Shown: positions 35,417-43,631, counted from the stretch's first letter. The stretch: 64,000 bases of DNA from Streptomyces sp. NBC_00376 (GCF_036077095.1 NZ_CP107960.1:7812001-7876000), one strand, 5' to 3'. Numbers and translations are program-made. Notes: generated by a model from the sequence alone, not told the origin.

Positions 35417-35803
35417 TCAGGGGCGATACCGCAGCGGATGGTCCGCCGGGACCTCCACCATCACGATCCGGTGCCCGTCCGGATCGCGGATCCACATCTC
35501 GATCAGCCCCCACGGCTCGCGAACCGGCTCCCGCAGCACCTCGACGCCGCGGGCCGACAACTCCTCGTACGCCGCCCGCACATCCGCGACCTGCATCCAC
35601 AGTTGCAGGCCGGGCACCGGCGGCTCGGCGGCGCGTCCGGACACCTCCAGGAAGCCGCCGCCGAGGAAGTAGACCGTGCCCCGCTCGGGGCCGGTGCCGA
35701 ACTCCCGGTAGACGGGCAGTCCGAGGGACTGGCCGTAGAAGACGCGGGACCGTTCGGGATCGGCCGGGCGCAACAGGATCCGGCTGCTCAGCACATGAAC
35801 CAT
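35417..35803 (-). CDS. VOC-family (glyoxalase/bleomycin-resistance fold) protein
   Basis: 128 residues from ATG 35803. Two beta-alpha-beta-beta-beta modules of the VOC fold are visible: SSRILLRPADPERSRVFYGQSLGLPVYREF and GLQLWMQVADVRAAYEELSARGVEVLREPV, ending WIRDPDGHRIVMVEV (the final metal-ligand-like Glu). Such small proteins bind a metal and act on or sequester small molecules; function is open. A -10-like TAGATT ends 7 nt before the ATG, so the transcript is probably leaderless, consistent with no ribosome site. Confidence 0.85.
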   Translation of the reverse strand: MVHVLSSRILLRPADPERSRVFYGQSLGLPVYREFGTGPERGTVYFLGGGFLEVSGRAAEPPVPGLQLWMQVADVRAAYEELSARGVEVLREPVREPWGLIEMWIRDPDGHRIVMVEVPADHPLRYRP

Positions 35804-35810
35804 GCGCCCG

Positions 35811-35816
35811 AATCTA
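35811..35816 (-). promoter_or_regulatory. -10 element placing the start at the VOC start codon
   Basis: TAGATT (minus strand) with 7 nt to ATG 35803 predicts a transcript starting on or next to the start codon. No clear -35 hexamer was identified at 16-19 bp, so the call rests on the -10 alone. Confidence 0.4.
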
Positions 35817-35880
35817 GTTCGGGACAGCCGGGTTACGCTGCTCCGGCACGGCCACAGCACAGAAACGGAGAGCCACGCCC

Positions 35881-36432
35881 ATGGACACCGCCCCCGCCCA
35901 GGACCCGGGACAGCTGACCTTCCGTGACGCCGCCGACGCCGATGTGCCCGCGCTGGTGACGCTGATCGAGTCGGCGTACCGCGGGGACTCCAGCCGGTCC
36001 GGCTGGACCACCGAGGCGGACATCCTGCAGGGGCAGCGGACGGACCCGGACGGTGTGCGTCAGGTCCTCGAAGCGCCCGGCAGCCGACTGCTCGTGGTGG
36101 AGCGCGACGGCGGGCTCGTCGCCTGCTGCCAGCTCGAACACCGCGGCGACGCCGCCTACTTCGGGATGTTCGCGGTCCGTCCCGGACTGCAGGGGGCGGG
36201 GCTCGGCAAGGTGATCATCGCCGAGGCCGAGCGCACCGTCAGGGAGAGCTGGGGCGTGAGCGAGATGCACATGACCGTGATCTCGGTGCGCGAGGAGCTG
36301 ATCGCCTGGTACGAGCGGCGCGGCTACCGCCGTACGGGAGAGCTCAGCCCGTTCCCGTACGGCGACGAGCGCTTCGGTATTCCGCAGCGTGACGACCTCG
36401 CCTTCGAACTGCTGGTCAAGGACCTCGTCTGA
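35881..36432 (+). CDS. GNAT-family N-acetyltransferase
   Basis: 183 residues. GNAT fold elements: LTFRDAADADVPALVTLIESAYRGDSSRSGWTTE at the N-terminus, DAAYFGMFAVRPGLQGAGLGKVIIAEAER carrying the acetyl-CoA pyrophosphate loop (Q/RxxGxG/A as LQGAGLG), and LIAWYERRGYRRTGEL at the C-terminus. Acceptor unknown. ATG follows GGAGAG at about 9 nt. It starts 77 bp from the divergent VOC gene. Confidence 0.9.
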   Translation: MDTAPAQDPGQLTFRDAADADVPALVTLIESAYRGDSSRSGWTTEADILQGQRTDPDGVRQVLEAPGSRLLVVERDGGLVACCQLEHRGDAAYFGMFAVRPGLQGAGLGKVIIAEAERTVRESWGVSEMHMTVISVREELIAWYERRGYRRTGELSPFPYGDERFGIPQRDDLAFELLVKDLV

Positions 36433-36444
36433 CCGGGACCGTGA

Positions 36445-37128
36445 TCAGGCGGTGAAGCGGCCGGCGCGGCGGATCTCCGGGTAGTCGGTGGTCGCGCCGT
36501 CCAGCCGCAGGGCGCGTGCCAGCCGCAGATGGTCCTGGGTGTTCACCACCCAGCCGATGACCTTCAGCCCCTCGGCGTGCGCCTGTTCGGCCACCTCCAG
36601 GGTGAGGCGGCGGATGTTCAGCGCCAGCGTCGCCGCCCCCACCGCCTTCGCCCGGTCCACCACATCGCCCTGCCAGCGGCTGGCGATGAGCACGGTCCGT
36701 ACCCCCGGCACCAGCCGGGCGATCTCGGCCACCGCCTCGTCGTGGAACGAGGACACCTCGACCCGGTCGACGAGATCGCGTCTCAGCATCACCTCGGCCA
36801 GCGCGCGGGCCGCCGCCGCGTCCTTGATCTCGGCCTGCACAGGGGACCGCACGGCGTCGAGCACCTCCTCGAAGACCGGCACCCGCTCGCCCTGTCCGGC
36901 ATCGAGTTCCCGCAGCTCGGACAGGGTCTTCTCGTTGATCGCCCCGGTGCCGTCGGTCGTACGGTCCACATCGGCGTCGTGCATGACGGCCAGCGCGCCG
37001 TCCTTGCTCAGATGAAGGTCCAGCTCGATCACGTCCATTCCGGCCCGTTCCGCGTGGACGAACGAGCGCAGGGTGTTCTCCGGCTCGACACCCATCACTC
37101 CGCGATGTCCGATGGTGAGAAAAGACAA
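36445..37128 (-). CDS. Glycerophosphodiester phosphodiesterase
   Basis: 227 residues, TTG start. A GDPD-type TIM barrel with the catalytic pairs intact: IGHRGVMGVEPENTLRSF (His and Arg then Glu-Asn), VIELDLHLSKDGALAVMHDADVDRTTDGTG (metal Glu/Asp and catalytic His), and a late ALNIRRLTLEVAEQAHAEGLKVIGWVVNT. It hydrolyses glycerophosphodiesters to glycerol-3-phosphate and an alcohol; no signal peptide, so cytosolic. Upstream ribosome site is weak (AAGCGGG). Confidence 0.92.
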   Translation of the reverse strand: MSFLTIGHRGVMGVEPENTLRSFVHAERAGMDVIELDLHLSKDGALAVMHDADVDRTTDGTGAINEKTLSELRELDAGQGERVPVFEEVLDAVRSPVQAEIKDAAAARALAEVMLRRDLVDRVEVSSFHDEAVAEIARLVPGVRTVLIASRWQGDVVDRAKAVGAATLALNIRRLTLEVAEQAHAEGLKVIGWVVNTQDHLRLARALRLDGATTDYPEIRRAGRFTA

Positions 37129-37349
37129 GGCAACCCGCTTTCCGTCGACGGCGTCTCCCCGCTGCCGTTCCTACCCACGAGGCACTGCGGCATACGGCGA
37201 TCCGGCAGCCCCGACCCCACTGGGGGAGCGGTGAAGCGGCGGACACCCGCAATGCGCGTCCGGCCGACGGAAGTAGTCGCCGAGAACGTTCCGCGCAGGA
37301 AGAATCGCGGTGACCATGGGGGGCGGCAGGATAATTTTCAGGACCCCAC

Positions 37350-37379
37350 TTGTCTCAAGGAACCGCACATGGATACGGT
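37350..37379 (+). promoter_or_regulatory. Promoter of the DUF6421 operon
   Basis: TTGTCT (37350-37355) and TACGGT (37374-37379) are separated by 18 bp, followed by a leader of about 30 nt and GGAGGAAG before the ATG at 37415. The -10/-35 fit is good for the main Streptomyces sigma factor. The preceding 37129-37349 is non-coding with AT-richer patches. Confidence 0.5.
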
Positions 37380-37414
37380 TGCTTAACGCGAGGTTCTCCT
37401 GTGGAGGAAGTGTT

Positions 37415-38812
37415 ATGACGGAAATTCTTGTGCAGGACGCTGCTGCGGGCGGCATAGCAACGGATCAGAGGGTGGTCGATCATCCCGCCTGGCCCGCACT
37501 CAAGAATGCCGTGGAGGAGATCCGCCCCTGGCAGTCGAAGGACGGTTCCATCGACTTCGAGGCCGAGGGTGCGCCGTCCCCCGAGGCCGCACGGTCGACG
37601 CTGGACCGTGTGATCGCCGCGGTCGAGGAGCTCTCCCCGCTGCTGCCGCACGACGCCGCGTACCACCGCGCCCTCGCCGCGGACCTGCGCCGCTGGGCCG
37701 CGGACGGCTTCGGCGTACCGGACTTCCTGGACTCGCTGCTCGCCTTCCAGCCGGCCAAGAACCGCACCGACGGTCTGCAGCACCTGGCCGTCTTCGCGAT
37801 GTACACACAGAACGGCAACCCGGACCGCAACCTCGAAGCGGTCGTGCTGCGGATGGTCTGGCCCGAGTGGCTGGCCGAGCTCGAAGCCACCCGCTACGAC
37901 AACCCGCTGTTCTGCGGCATCACCTTCGAGGACTTCACCTCGGGCTACGACACCAACTCCGCCGTGCTCTTCCCGGAGACCATCGCCGTGCGCGAGGCCC
38001 CCGAGCGCTTCAGCTGGGGCGGCATCTTCTGCGACCGCGAGGCGGCCCGCTTCCGCCGGGTCACCGAGGCCTCGGTCGAGCTGCTCGGCGTCGAGCTGCC
38101 CGACGACATCCGGGAGATGGTCGCCGACCAGCAGCGCTGCGAGCAGGCGTTCGTCCTGTGGGACATGGTCCACGACCGCACCCACAGCCACGGCGACCTG
38201 CCCTTCGACCCCTTCATGATCAAGCAGCGCCAGCCGTTCTGGATGTACGGCCTGGAGGAGCTGCGCTGCGACCTCACCGCCTTCAAGGAGGCCGTGAAGC
38301 TGGAGGCCGAGGGCAACCCGCACGGCCGTGACGTCCAGTACGCCGTCCTCTTCGACCGGATGTTCCGCTTCCCCGTAACCGGCGAGCGCGTCCGCAACTA
38401 CGACGGTCTCGGCGGCCAGCTGCTCTTCGCGTACCTCCACAAGCACGACGTGGTCCGCTGGACCGACAACACGCTGAAGATCGACTGGGACCGCGCCCCG
38501 CAGATCACCAACCAGCTCTGCGCCGAGATCGAGAAGCTCTACCGCGACGGCATCGACCGCCCCAAGCTGGTCCACTGGTTCGCCGCGTACGACCTGGTCT
38601 CGACCTACCTCGCCCCGCACCCGGGCTCCCGCTGGGCCAAGGGCCCGGACGCGCTGGACCTGTCGCAGCCGCCCCGTAAGCTCGTGGACGATGTGCTTCC
38701 TGACGAGTTTCCCCTGAGCATGTTCTATGAGGCGCTTTCCAAGAAGCTGAAGAACGTGATCGCCTCGACCAAGGGGATCACCGCCGCGGATGCCGAGCGG
38801 GCAGCCGCGTGA
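37415..38812 (+). CDS. DUF6421 family protein
   Basis: 465 residues, ATG with GGAGGAAG 5 nt upstream. No signal peptide or TM; a helical, acidic protein with many His, Trp and Phe: WPEWLAELEATRYDNPLFCGITFEDFTSGYDTNS, HDRTHSHGDLPFDPFM, FWMYGLEELRCDLTAFKEAV. The HDxxHSHG segment resembles a metal-binding site, possibly catalytic. The family is mainly actinobacterial and has no established function. It is the first gene of a unit with SDR and threonine aldolase-like genes, with only 26 bp to the SDR. Confidence 0.88.
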   Translation: MTEILVQDAAAGGIATDQRVVDHPAWPALKNAVEEIRPWQSKDGSIDFEAEGAPSPEAARSTLDRVIAAVEELSPLLPHDAAYHRALAADLRRWAADGFGVPDFLDSLLAFQPAKNRTDGLQHLAVFAMYTQNGNPDRNLEAVVLRMVWPEWLAELEATRYDNPLFCGITFEDFTSGYDTNSAVLFPETIAVREAPERFSWGGIFCDREAARFRRVTEASVELLGVELPDDIREMVADQQRCEQAFVLWDMVHDRTHSHGDLPFDPFMIKQRQPFWMYGLEELRCDLTAFKEAVKLEAEGNPHGRDVQYAVLFDRMFRFPVTGERVRNYDGLGGQLLFAYLHKHDVVRWTDNTLKIDWDRAPQITNQLCAEIEKLYRDGIDRPKLVHWFAAYDLVSTYLAPHPGSRWAKGPDALDLSQPPRKLVDDVLPDEFPLSMFYEALSKKLKNVIASTKGITAADAERAAA

Positions 38813-38838
38813 GCGCCGGGTCTGAGGAGGCGGTGGCC

Positions 38839-39606
38839 ATGAACGGAAACGGCAGGGGCAACGGGAGCGGTGCTCTCGAAGGCGCCGTGGTCGCGGTGGC
38901 CGGGGCCGCGGGCCCGGCCGGGCGGGCCACACTGATGAGGCTCGCCGAGGCCGGTGCGACGGTCGTCGCCTCCGACGCGGACGCCGCCCGCCTGGCCGAG
39001 GCGGTCGACGCCGCGCGCTACGCCCATGGCGGCGCCACCGTCACCGGCGACACGGTCGATCTGCTGGACCTCGGTGCCGCCCGTGAATGGGCGGACAAGA
39101 CCGAGAAGGAATTCGGCCGGATCGACGGCCTGGTCCACCTCGTCGGCGGCTGGCGCGGCAGCCCGAGCTTCGCCGAGACCGACCTCGCCGACTGGAACCT
39201 GCTGGAGAAGCTGCTGATCCGTACGGTCCAGCACACCTCGCTGGCCTTCCAGGACGGTCTCCAGCGCAGCGACCGTGGCCGCTATGTGCTGATCAGCGCG
39301 GCCGGGGCGTCCAAGCCCACCGCTGGAAACGCCGCCTACGCCGCGTCGAAGGCGGCGGCCGAGGCCTGGACGCTCGCGCTCGCGGACGCGTTCCGCAAGG
39401 CGGGGGGCGACGAAGGGCCCAGGACCGCGGCTGCGATCCTGGTCGTCAAGGCACTGGTGCACGACGCGATGCGCGCCGAGCGCCCCAATGCGAAGTTCGC
39501 GGGCTTCACCGACGTCAAGGAGCTGGCCGATGCCATCGCCGGCGTCTGGGACCGGCCCGCCCCGGAAGTGAACGGAAAGCGCCTGTGGCTGACCCCACAA
39601 CCGTAA
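38839..39606 (+). CDS. Short-chain dehydrogenase/reductase (SDR)
   Basis: 255 residues from ATG 38839, which has GAGGAGG 9 nt upstream; an alternative GTG at 38809 overlaps the DUF6421 stop. Rossmann start AVVAVAGAAGPAGRATLMRLAEAGATVVAS shows GxxGPxG rather than the classical TGxxxGxG. NAG is replaced around LVHLVGGWRG, and the active site has S299-like ISAAGAS, then YAASKAAAEAW with Tyr and Lys of YxxxK. It is probably NAD(P)-dependent; substrate unknown. It sits between DUF6421 and a threonine aldolase-like gene and overlaps the latter by 22 bp. Confidence 0.9.
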   Translation: MNGNGRGNGSGALEGAVVAVAGAAGPAGRATLMRLAEAGATVVASDADAARLAEAVDAARYAHGGATVTGDTVDLLDLGAAREWADKTEKEFGRIDGLVHLVGGWRGSPSFAETDLADWNLLEKLLIRTVQHTSLAFQDGLQRSDRGRYVLISAAGASKPTAGNAAYAASKAAAEAWTLALADAFRKAGGDEGPRTAAAILVVKALVHDAMRAERPNAKFAGFTDVKELADAIAGVWDRPAPEVNGKRLWLTPQP

Positions 39607-40664
39607 GGACCGACGCGCGGCGCCACCACGACCCGCAGATCCGCGGTTTCGCCAGCGACAACTACGCGGGCACCCACCCGGAGATCCTCGCGGCCCTCGC
39701 CCTCGCCAACGGCGGTCACCAGATCGCCTACGGCGAGGACGAGTACACCGAGCACCTCCAGCGCGTCATGCACAGCCACTTCGGCCCCACCGCCGAAGCC
39801 TTCCCGGTCTTCAACGGCACCGGCGCCAACGTCGTCTCCCTCCAGGCGATGACCGACCGCTGGGGCGCGGTGATCTGCGCCGAGTCCGCCCACATCAACG
39901 TGGACGAGGGCGGCGCCCCGGAGCGGGTGGGCGGCCTCAAGCTGCTCACCGTGCCCACCCCGGACGGCAAGCTCACCCCCGAGCTCATCGACCGGCAGGC
40001 ATACGGCTGGGACGACGAGCACCGTGCCATGCCGCAGGTCGTCTCGATCGCCCAGAACACCGAGCTGGGCACGGTCTACACACCCGACGAGATCCGCGCC
40101 ATCTGCGACCACGCCCACGGACACGGCATGAAGGTCCATCTGGACGGGGCCCGGATAGCCAACGCCGCGGCGTCGCTGGACGTGCCGATGCGTACGTTCA
40201 CCAACACCGTCGGCGTCGATGTGCTGTCCTTCGGCGGTACGAAGAACGGGGCGATCTTCGGCGAGGCCGTGGTCGTCCTGAACCCGGACGCCGTCCGCGC
40301 CATGAAGCACCTGCGCAAGCTGTCCATGCAGCTCGCGTCGAAGATGCGCTTCGTCTCCGTGCAGCTGGAGGCGCTGCTCGCCGGGGACCTCTGGCTGCGC
40401 AACGCCCGGCACGCCAACGCGATGGCCCAGCGGCTCGCCGAGGGCGTGCGGACGGTGGACGGGGTGGAGATCCTCCACCCCGTCCAGGCCAACGCCGTCT
40501 TCGCCCGGCTGCCCCACGAGGTGAGCGAGCGGCTGCAGAAGCGCTTCCGCTTCTACTTCTGGGACGAGGCGGCCGGCGATGTCCGCTGGATGTGCGCCTT
40601 CGACACGAGGGAGGACGACGTCGACGCGTTCGTCCTCGCCCTGAAGGAAGAGATGGCGAAGTAG
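39585..40664 (+). CDS. Low-specificity threonine aldolase-type PLP enzyme
   Basis: 359 residues from GTG 39585, overlapping the SDR by 22 bp (translation coupling likely). Fold-type I PLP enzyme with GFASDNYAGTHPEILAALALANGGHQIAYGEDEYTEHL, GTGANVVSLQAM, LDGARIANAAASLDVPM (PLP Asp and Arg) and the Schiff-base lysine in VLSFGGTKNGAIFGE. This matches threonine aldolases, which split beta-hydroxy-alpha-amino acids into glycine plus an aldehyde. The three-gene unit suggests making or reducing such an aldehyde (SDR) with DUF6421 as an unknown partner. Confidence 0.93.
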   Translation: MADPTTVRTDARRHHDPQIRGFASDNYAGTHPEILAALALANGGHQIAYGEDEYTEHLQRVMHSHFGPTAEAFPVFNGTGANVVSLQAMTDRWGAVICAESAHINVDEGGAPERVGGLKLLTVPTPDGKLTPELIDRQAYGWDDEHRAMPQVVSIAQNTELGTVYTPDEIRAICDHAHGHGMKVHLDGARIANAAASLDVPMRTFTNTVGVDVLSFGGTKNGAIFGEAVVVLNPDAVRAMKHLRKLSMQLASKMRFVSVQLEALLAGDLWLRNARHANAMAQRLAEGVRTVDGVEILHPVQANAVFARLPHEVSERLQKRFRFYFWDEAAGDVRWMCAFDTREDDVDAFVLALKEEMAK

Positions 40665-40712
40665 CCAAAAATTGATAGTGACTGGATAGATATGCGGTCG
40701 ACCGGAAAGTCA

Positions 40713-40742
40713 TTGACTCTCGGTCGGCCGCACATCTACGCT
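40713..40742 (+). promoter_or_regulatory. Promoter of the transglutaminase gene, predicted leaderless start
   Basis: TTGACT (40713-40718) and TACGCT (40737-40742) with 18 bp between. The ATG at 40751 is 9 bp downstream of the -10, so transcription should start on or just before it. An inverted repeat GCGGTCGACCG / CGGTCGGCCGC (40694-40731, one mismatch) wraps the -35 and may be an operator or terminator of the upstream operon. Confidence 0.6.
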
Positions 40743-40750
40743 CGGCGCCC

Positions 40751-41350
40751 ATGGAACTGATCCAGCAGGTCCCTGAACTCTCCGCCTACCTGGCGGCCGA
40801 CGAGGCCATCGACCACGAGCATCCGCTGGTGCGGGAGAAGGTCGCCGAGCTCCGTGGCGACACCATCGACGCATATGCATACGCGTCCGCCGCCTACGCC
40901 TTTGTGCGCGACACCATTCCGCACTCCGCCGATTCCGGCGACATGCGGGTCACCTGGCGAGCCTCCGACGTCCTCGCTACGCGGAACGGCATCTGCCACT
41001 CCAAGTCCCACGCCCTGGCCGCCCTCCTGCGCGCGGCGGGCATCCCGACCGCTCTCTGCTACCAGGCCCTCGCTGACGACAACGGGGAGCCCGGTCCCGT
41101 GCACGGGCTGATCGCGATCCGGCTGCCCGGCCGTGACCGCTGGTACCGCCAGGACGCCCGCGGCAACAAGCCCGGCGTCGACGCGCAGTTCTCGCTCGAC
41201 GAGGAGCGGCTGGCCTGGCCCGTCCGGCCCAGGACCGGCGAGGTGGATTACCCGCTCCTGTACGCGGCCCCGCATCCGGCGGTGCTGCACGGCCTGCGGT
41301 CCGCCGAAGACCGCCCGCAGCTGTGGCGCACTCTTCCCACGGCGCTCTGA
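40751..41350 (+). CDS. Transglutaminase-family protein
   Basis: 199 residues. The catalytic triad of the transglutaminase/protease-like superfamily is recognisable: Cys in LATRNGICHSKSHALAALLRA, His in PVHGLIAIRLPGRDRW and Asp in YRQDARGN. It begins MELIQQVPELSAYLAADEAIDHEHP, with no signal peptide. Members hydrolyse amide bonds or crosslink; the physiological substrate is unknown. It has its own leaderless promoter and a terminator, so it is probably a single-gene transcript despite following the threonine aldolase gene. Confidence 0.9.
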   Translation: MELIQQVPELSAYLAADEAIDHEHPLVREKVAELRGDTIDAYAYASAAYAFVRDTIPHSADSGDMRVTWRASDVLATRNGICHSKSHALAALLRAAGIPTALCYQALADDNGEPGPVHGLIAIRLPGRDRWYRQDARGNKPGVDAQFSLDEERLAWPVRPRTGEVDYPLLYAAPHPAVLHGLRSAEDRPQLWRTLPTAL

Positions 41351-41402
41351 GCCGGCGAAACGACGCGCCGAGCCGGCGACATGGCACACCGAGCCGGAAA
41401 GG

Positions 41403-41446
41403 CGTCACTCCGGGCAGCGGGTCGACGCCCGCTCCCCGGAGTGACG
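41403..41446. terminator. Bidirectional terminator between transglutaminase and PlsC genes
   Basis: CGTCACTCCGGG (41403-41414) pairs with CCCGGAGTGACG (41435-41446); an inner AGCGGG/CCCGCT stem continues it after a small internal mismatch. Followed by TTT. Placed between convergent genes. Confidence 0.75.
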
Positions 41447-41457
41447 TTTCGGCCGTG

Positions 41458-42180
41458 TCAGCTCCTCTCCCGCACCTCGGCGGGGGTCGGGGCCGTACCG
41501 CCGAGGTGGGCGGGGACCCACCAGGTGTCGCTCGCGTCCTTCGGGCGCACGGGATAGGCGCGCTGGGCCGCCTCCAGGAGCTCCTGGACCCGCTCCCGCA
41601 GCCGCCGCGTGATCGCGCCCGCGTACTGGTCGGCGGGTGCCTCCACGGGCTCGCCGACCCGGATCGTCACCGGCACGTGGTTGCGCTTGAGATTGCGCGG
41701 CCGGCCCTTGGTCCACAGGCGCTGCGTCCCCCACAGCGCCATCGGGATCAGCGGTACGCCGGCCTCCTGGGCCAGCCGGGCGGCGCCCGACTTGAAGCTC
41801 TTCAGCGTGAACGACTCCGAGATGGTGGCCTCGGGGAACACACCGACGATCTCGCCGGCGCGCAGCGAGGCGAGCGCGTGCGCATACGCGTCCTCGCCCT
41901 GCTTGCGGTCGACGGGGATGTGCTTCATGCCGCGCATCAGCGGTCCCGAGATCTTGTGCCGGAAGACCGACTCCTTCGCCATGAAGCGGACCAGCCGCTT
42001 CTGCGGCAGGGCCGCGAGCCCGGTGAAGATGAAGTCCAGATAGCTGATGTGGTTGCTCACCAGTACCGCGCCACCGGTCTTCGGGATGTGCTCGGAACCC
42101 TGAGTGTCGATCTTCAGGTCAAGCGCCTTGAAAAACGTACGAGCGGCGCCGATGACCGGCCGATAGACGAGTTCTGCCAT
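41458..42180 (-). CDS. 1-acyl-sn-glycerol-3-phosphate acyltransferase (PlsC family)
   Basis: 240 residues from ATG 42180 with GAAGGG about 10 nt upstream; the longer in-frame start at 42273 adds a basic stretch without family similarity. Acyltransferase motif I is NHISYLDFIF (catalytic His and Asp), motif III FPEATISESFTL and a hydrophobic VPLIPMALWGTQRLW. It acylates lysophosphatidic acid with acyl-CoA or acyl-ACP at the inner membrane to give phosphatidic acid, feeding phospholipid or triacylglycerol synthesis. Confidence 0.92.
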   Translation of the reverse strand: MAELVYRPVIGAARTFFKALDLKIDTQGSEHIPKTGGAVLVSNHISYLDFIFTGLAALPQKRLVRFMAKESVFRHKISGPLMRGMKHIPVDRKQGEDAYAHALASLRAGEIVGVFPEATISESFTLKSFKSGAARLAQEAGVPLIPMALWGTQRLWTKGRPRNLKRNHVPVTIRVGEPVEAPADQYAGAITRRLRERVQELLEAAQRAYPVRPKDASDTWWVPAHLGGTAPTPAEVRERS

Positions 42181-42374
42181 CTGGGGAAGACCCTTCTTCA
42201 GCGCCTGAGGAGGGTTCTCCCGGCGGAAGTTACGCAGCCGTAGGTTTGCGGCATTGCGCCGATCGTGCCCCATGCGCGACGCGGTGGCCAGTCTCCGAGG
42301 GCTCGGGGCGCGAGATTCTCGTCACGTGGAACCTCCGGGAATGTCTCGCGGGCCGGTGGCGCTGACCTCTTGCG

Positions 42375-42725
42375 ATGAGCTCTGACAGGAGGCCGAAGGT
42401 GGACGGGCAGACGTGTGGAGAGCCGCTGGACGCGGCCCGGCTCGGCGCCGAACTGGGGGAGCGGGCCACCCTCGTGCAGTTCTCCAGCGCGTTCTGTCAG
42501 CCCTGCCGGGCCACCCGCCGGACCCTCGCCGAGGTGGCGCGCATGGTGGACGGCGTGGCCCATGTGGAGATCGACGCCGAGGCGCATCTCACCCTCGTGC
42601 GGGAGCTGGAGATCAGCCGGACGCCGACCGTGCTGGTCCTCGACGCGGCCGGCCGGATAGTCCGACGGGCCGTCGGCCAGCCGCGCACCGTCGACGTGGT
42701 CGCCGCTCTGGGACAGGCGATGTGA
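42375..42725 (+). CDS. Thioredoxin-fold protein with CQPC active site
   Basis: 116 residues. Thioredoxin fold with redox motif FSSAFCQPCRATRRTLAEVA (CxxC with QP between cysteines, different from the usual CGPC of thioredoxin), cis-Pro region ISRTPTVLVLDAAGRIV and a final helix VDVVAALGQAM. Likely a cytosolic thiol reductase or oxidoreductase. It lies upstream of the flavin reductase with its leader peptide, all in the same direction. Confidence 0.9.
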   Translation: MSSDRRPKVDGQTCGEPLDAARLGAELGERATLVQFSSAFCQPCRATRRTLAEVARMVDGVAHVEIDAEAHLTLVRELEISRTPTVLVLDAAGRIVRRAVGQPRTVDVVAALGQAM

Positions 42726-42761
42726 CGGACAGTGATACATCTCCCACATCGCGGAACGGCC

Positions 42762-42791
42762 TTGACTGCACTGGCCATGCATCGTCAGTCT
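42762..42791 (+). promoter_or_regulatory. Promoter of the leader peptide / flavin reductase transcript
   Basis: TTGACT (42762-42767) with 18 bp to CAGTCT (42786-42791); the leader-peptide ATG at 42798 is 6 bp downstream of the -10, so the leader would be translated without a 5' UTR. The -10 is weak (CAGTCT), but the placement is consistent. Confidence 0.45.
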
Positions 42792-42797
42792 GACGCT

Positions 42798-42878
42798 ATG
42801 CCACCGGAAGTCCTTCTTTACGGCCGGGTCCACGTGGATCTCGCCCGCAACGCGAGTGCGCGCTGTCCGGGTGCCTGA
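42798..42878 (+). CDS. Leader peptide, 26 aa, actinobacterial HVDLxRxxSAxC type
   Basis: The 26-codon frame reads MPPEVLLYGRVHVDLARNAS followed by ARCPGA. It carries the signature RxHVDLxRxxSAxC, which recurs in short upstream frames ahead of sulfur and redox genes in Streptomyces and its relatives and is annotated there as putative leader peptide. The late cysteine codon followed by a proline fits ribosome stalling when cysteine or its tRNA is scarce. It ends 43 nt before the flavin reductase start. Function as a cysteine or sulfur sensor for this operon is inference from the family. Confidence 0.7.
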   Translation: MPPEVLLYGRVHVDLARNASARCPGA

Positions 42879-42921
42879 GCAACCACGGCCCCGTACGCCA
42901 CTTCCGCAGAAGGACATGTCC

Positions 42922-43428
42922 ATGACGGCATCGCCCGAGCTCGGCACCACCCGCACGGCCTCTCCCGAGCTGCTCCGCTCGGTCTTCCGGCAACACGCCG
43001 CCGGCGTGGCAGTGATCACCGCCGCAGGTGACCGCCCGGTCGGCTTCACCGCCACCTCCCTCAACTCCGTGGCCGCCGAGCCACCGCTGATCTCCTTCGG
43101 GGTCGGCACCGCGTCCTCCAGCTGGCCGGTCCTGGCCGAGGCCGAGCACATCGGCGTCCACATACTCGGCGAGCACCAGCAGGAGCTGGCCGCCACATTC
43201 GCCCGCAGCGGCGCCGACCGCTTCGGCCCGTCCACCTATTGGCGCAGTGGGCCCGAAGGAGTGCCGGTGCTCGACGGCGTACTGGCGTGGCTGGTCTGCC
43301 GCGTGGTCGCCCGCGTCCCGGCCGGGGACCACCGGATCGTGATCGCACAGGCCGTGGTCGGGGATCCGGCCGGAGGCGGCCGTCCGCTGATCTATCACCA
43401 GGGCCGTTTCAACGCGCTGCGGGACTGA
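42922..43428 (+). CDS. Flavin reductase-like FMN-binding protein
   Basis: 168 residues; ATG 42922 is favoured over 42916 because AGAAGGA then sits at 8 nt. Flavin-reductase fold: SPELLRSVFRQHAAGVAVITAAGDRPVGFTATSLNSVAAEPPLISFGVG binds FMN, followed by HILGEHQQELAATFARSGADRF and the closing GRPLIYHQGRFNALRD. Such proteins supply reduced flavin to two-component monooxygenases. No monooxygenase gene is adjacent. It is preceded by a translated leader peptide, suggesting sulfur-linked regulation, for example supporting a sulfonate or dibenzothiophene-type desulfurising monooxygenase (inference). Confidence 0.9.
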   Translation: MTASPELGTTRTASPELLRSVFRQHAAGVAVITAAGDRPVGFTATSLNSVAAEPPLISFGVGTASSSWPVLAEAEHIGVHILGEHQQELAATFARSGADRFGPSTYWRSGPEGVPVLDGVLAWLVCRVVARVPAGDHRIVIAQAVVGDPAGGGRPLIYHQGRFNALRD

Positions 43429-43525
43429 CTCCGCCCAGGCGCCGCACGGGGTGCCGTACGTTGGGCATATCACAGTTCCGAGCGCTTGCTCATGGGTGAG
43501 CCGCTGGGTGTACTGGCTAGTAATA

Positions 43526-43560
43526 TTTCCGGTCGAGGCGTCGGTCGCCCCGACCGGAAA
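43526..43560. promoter_or_regulatory. Inverted repeat upstream of etfBA
   Basis: TTTCCGGTCG (43526-43535) and CGACCGGAAA (43551-43560) are perfect inverted arms of 10 bp around a 15-bp spacer. They lie 70-105 bp before the etfB start, just after an AT-rich patch, and could bind a dimeric regulator. A TATGCT -10-like hexamer follows at about 43578. Confidence 0.45.
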
Positions 43561-43631
43561 CCGCCCCATCAGGCGCCTATGCTGCGTGCAACAAGGCAGC
43601 CCGGAAATGACGATGCAGTAGGAGAGCCGGC

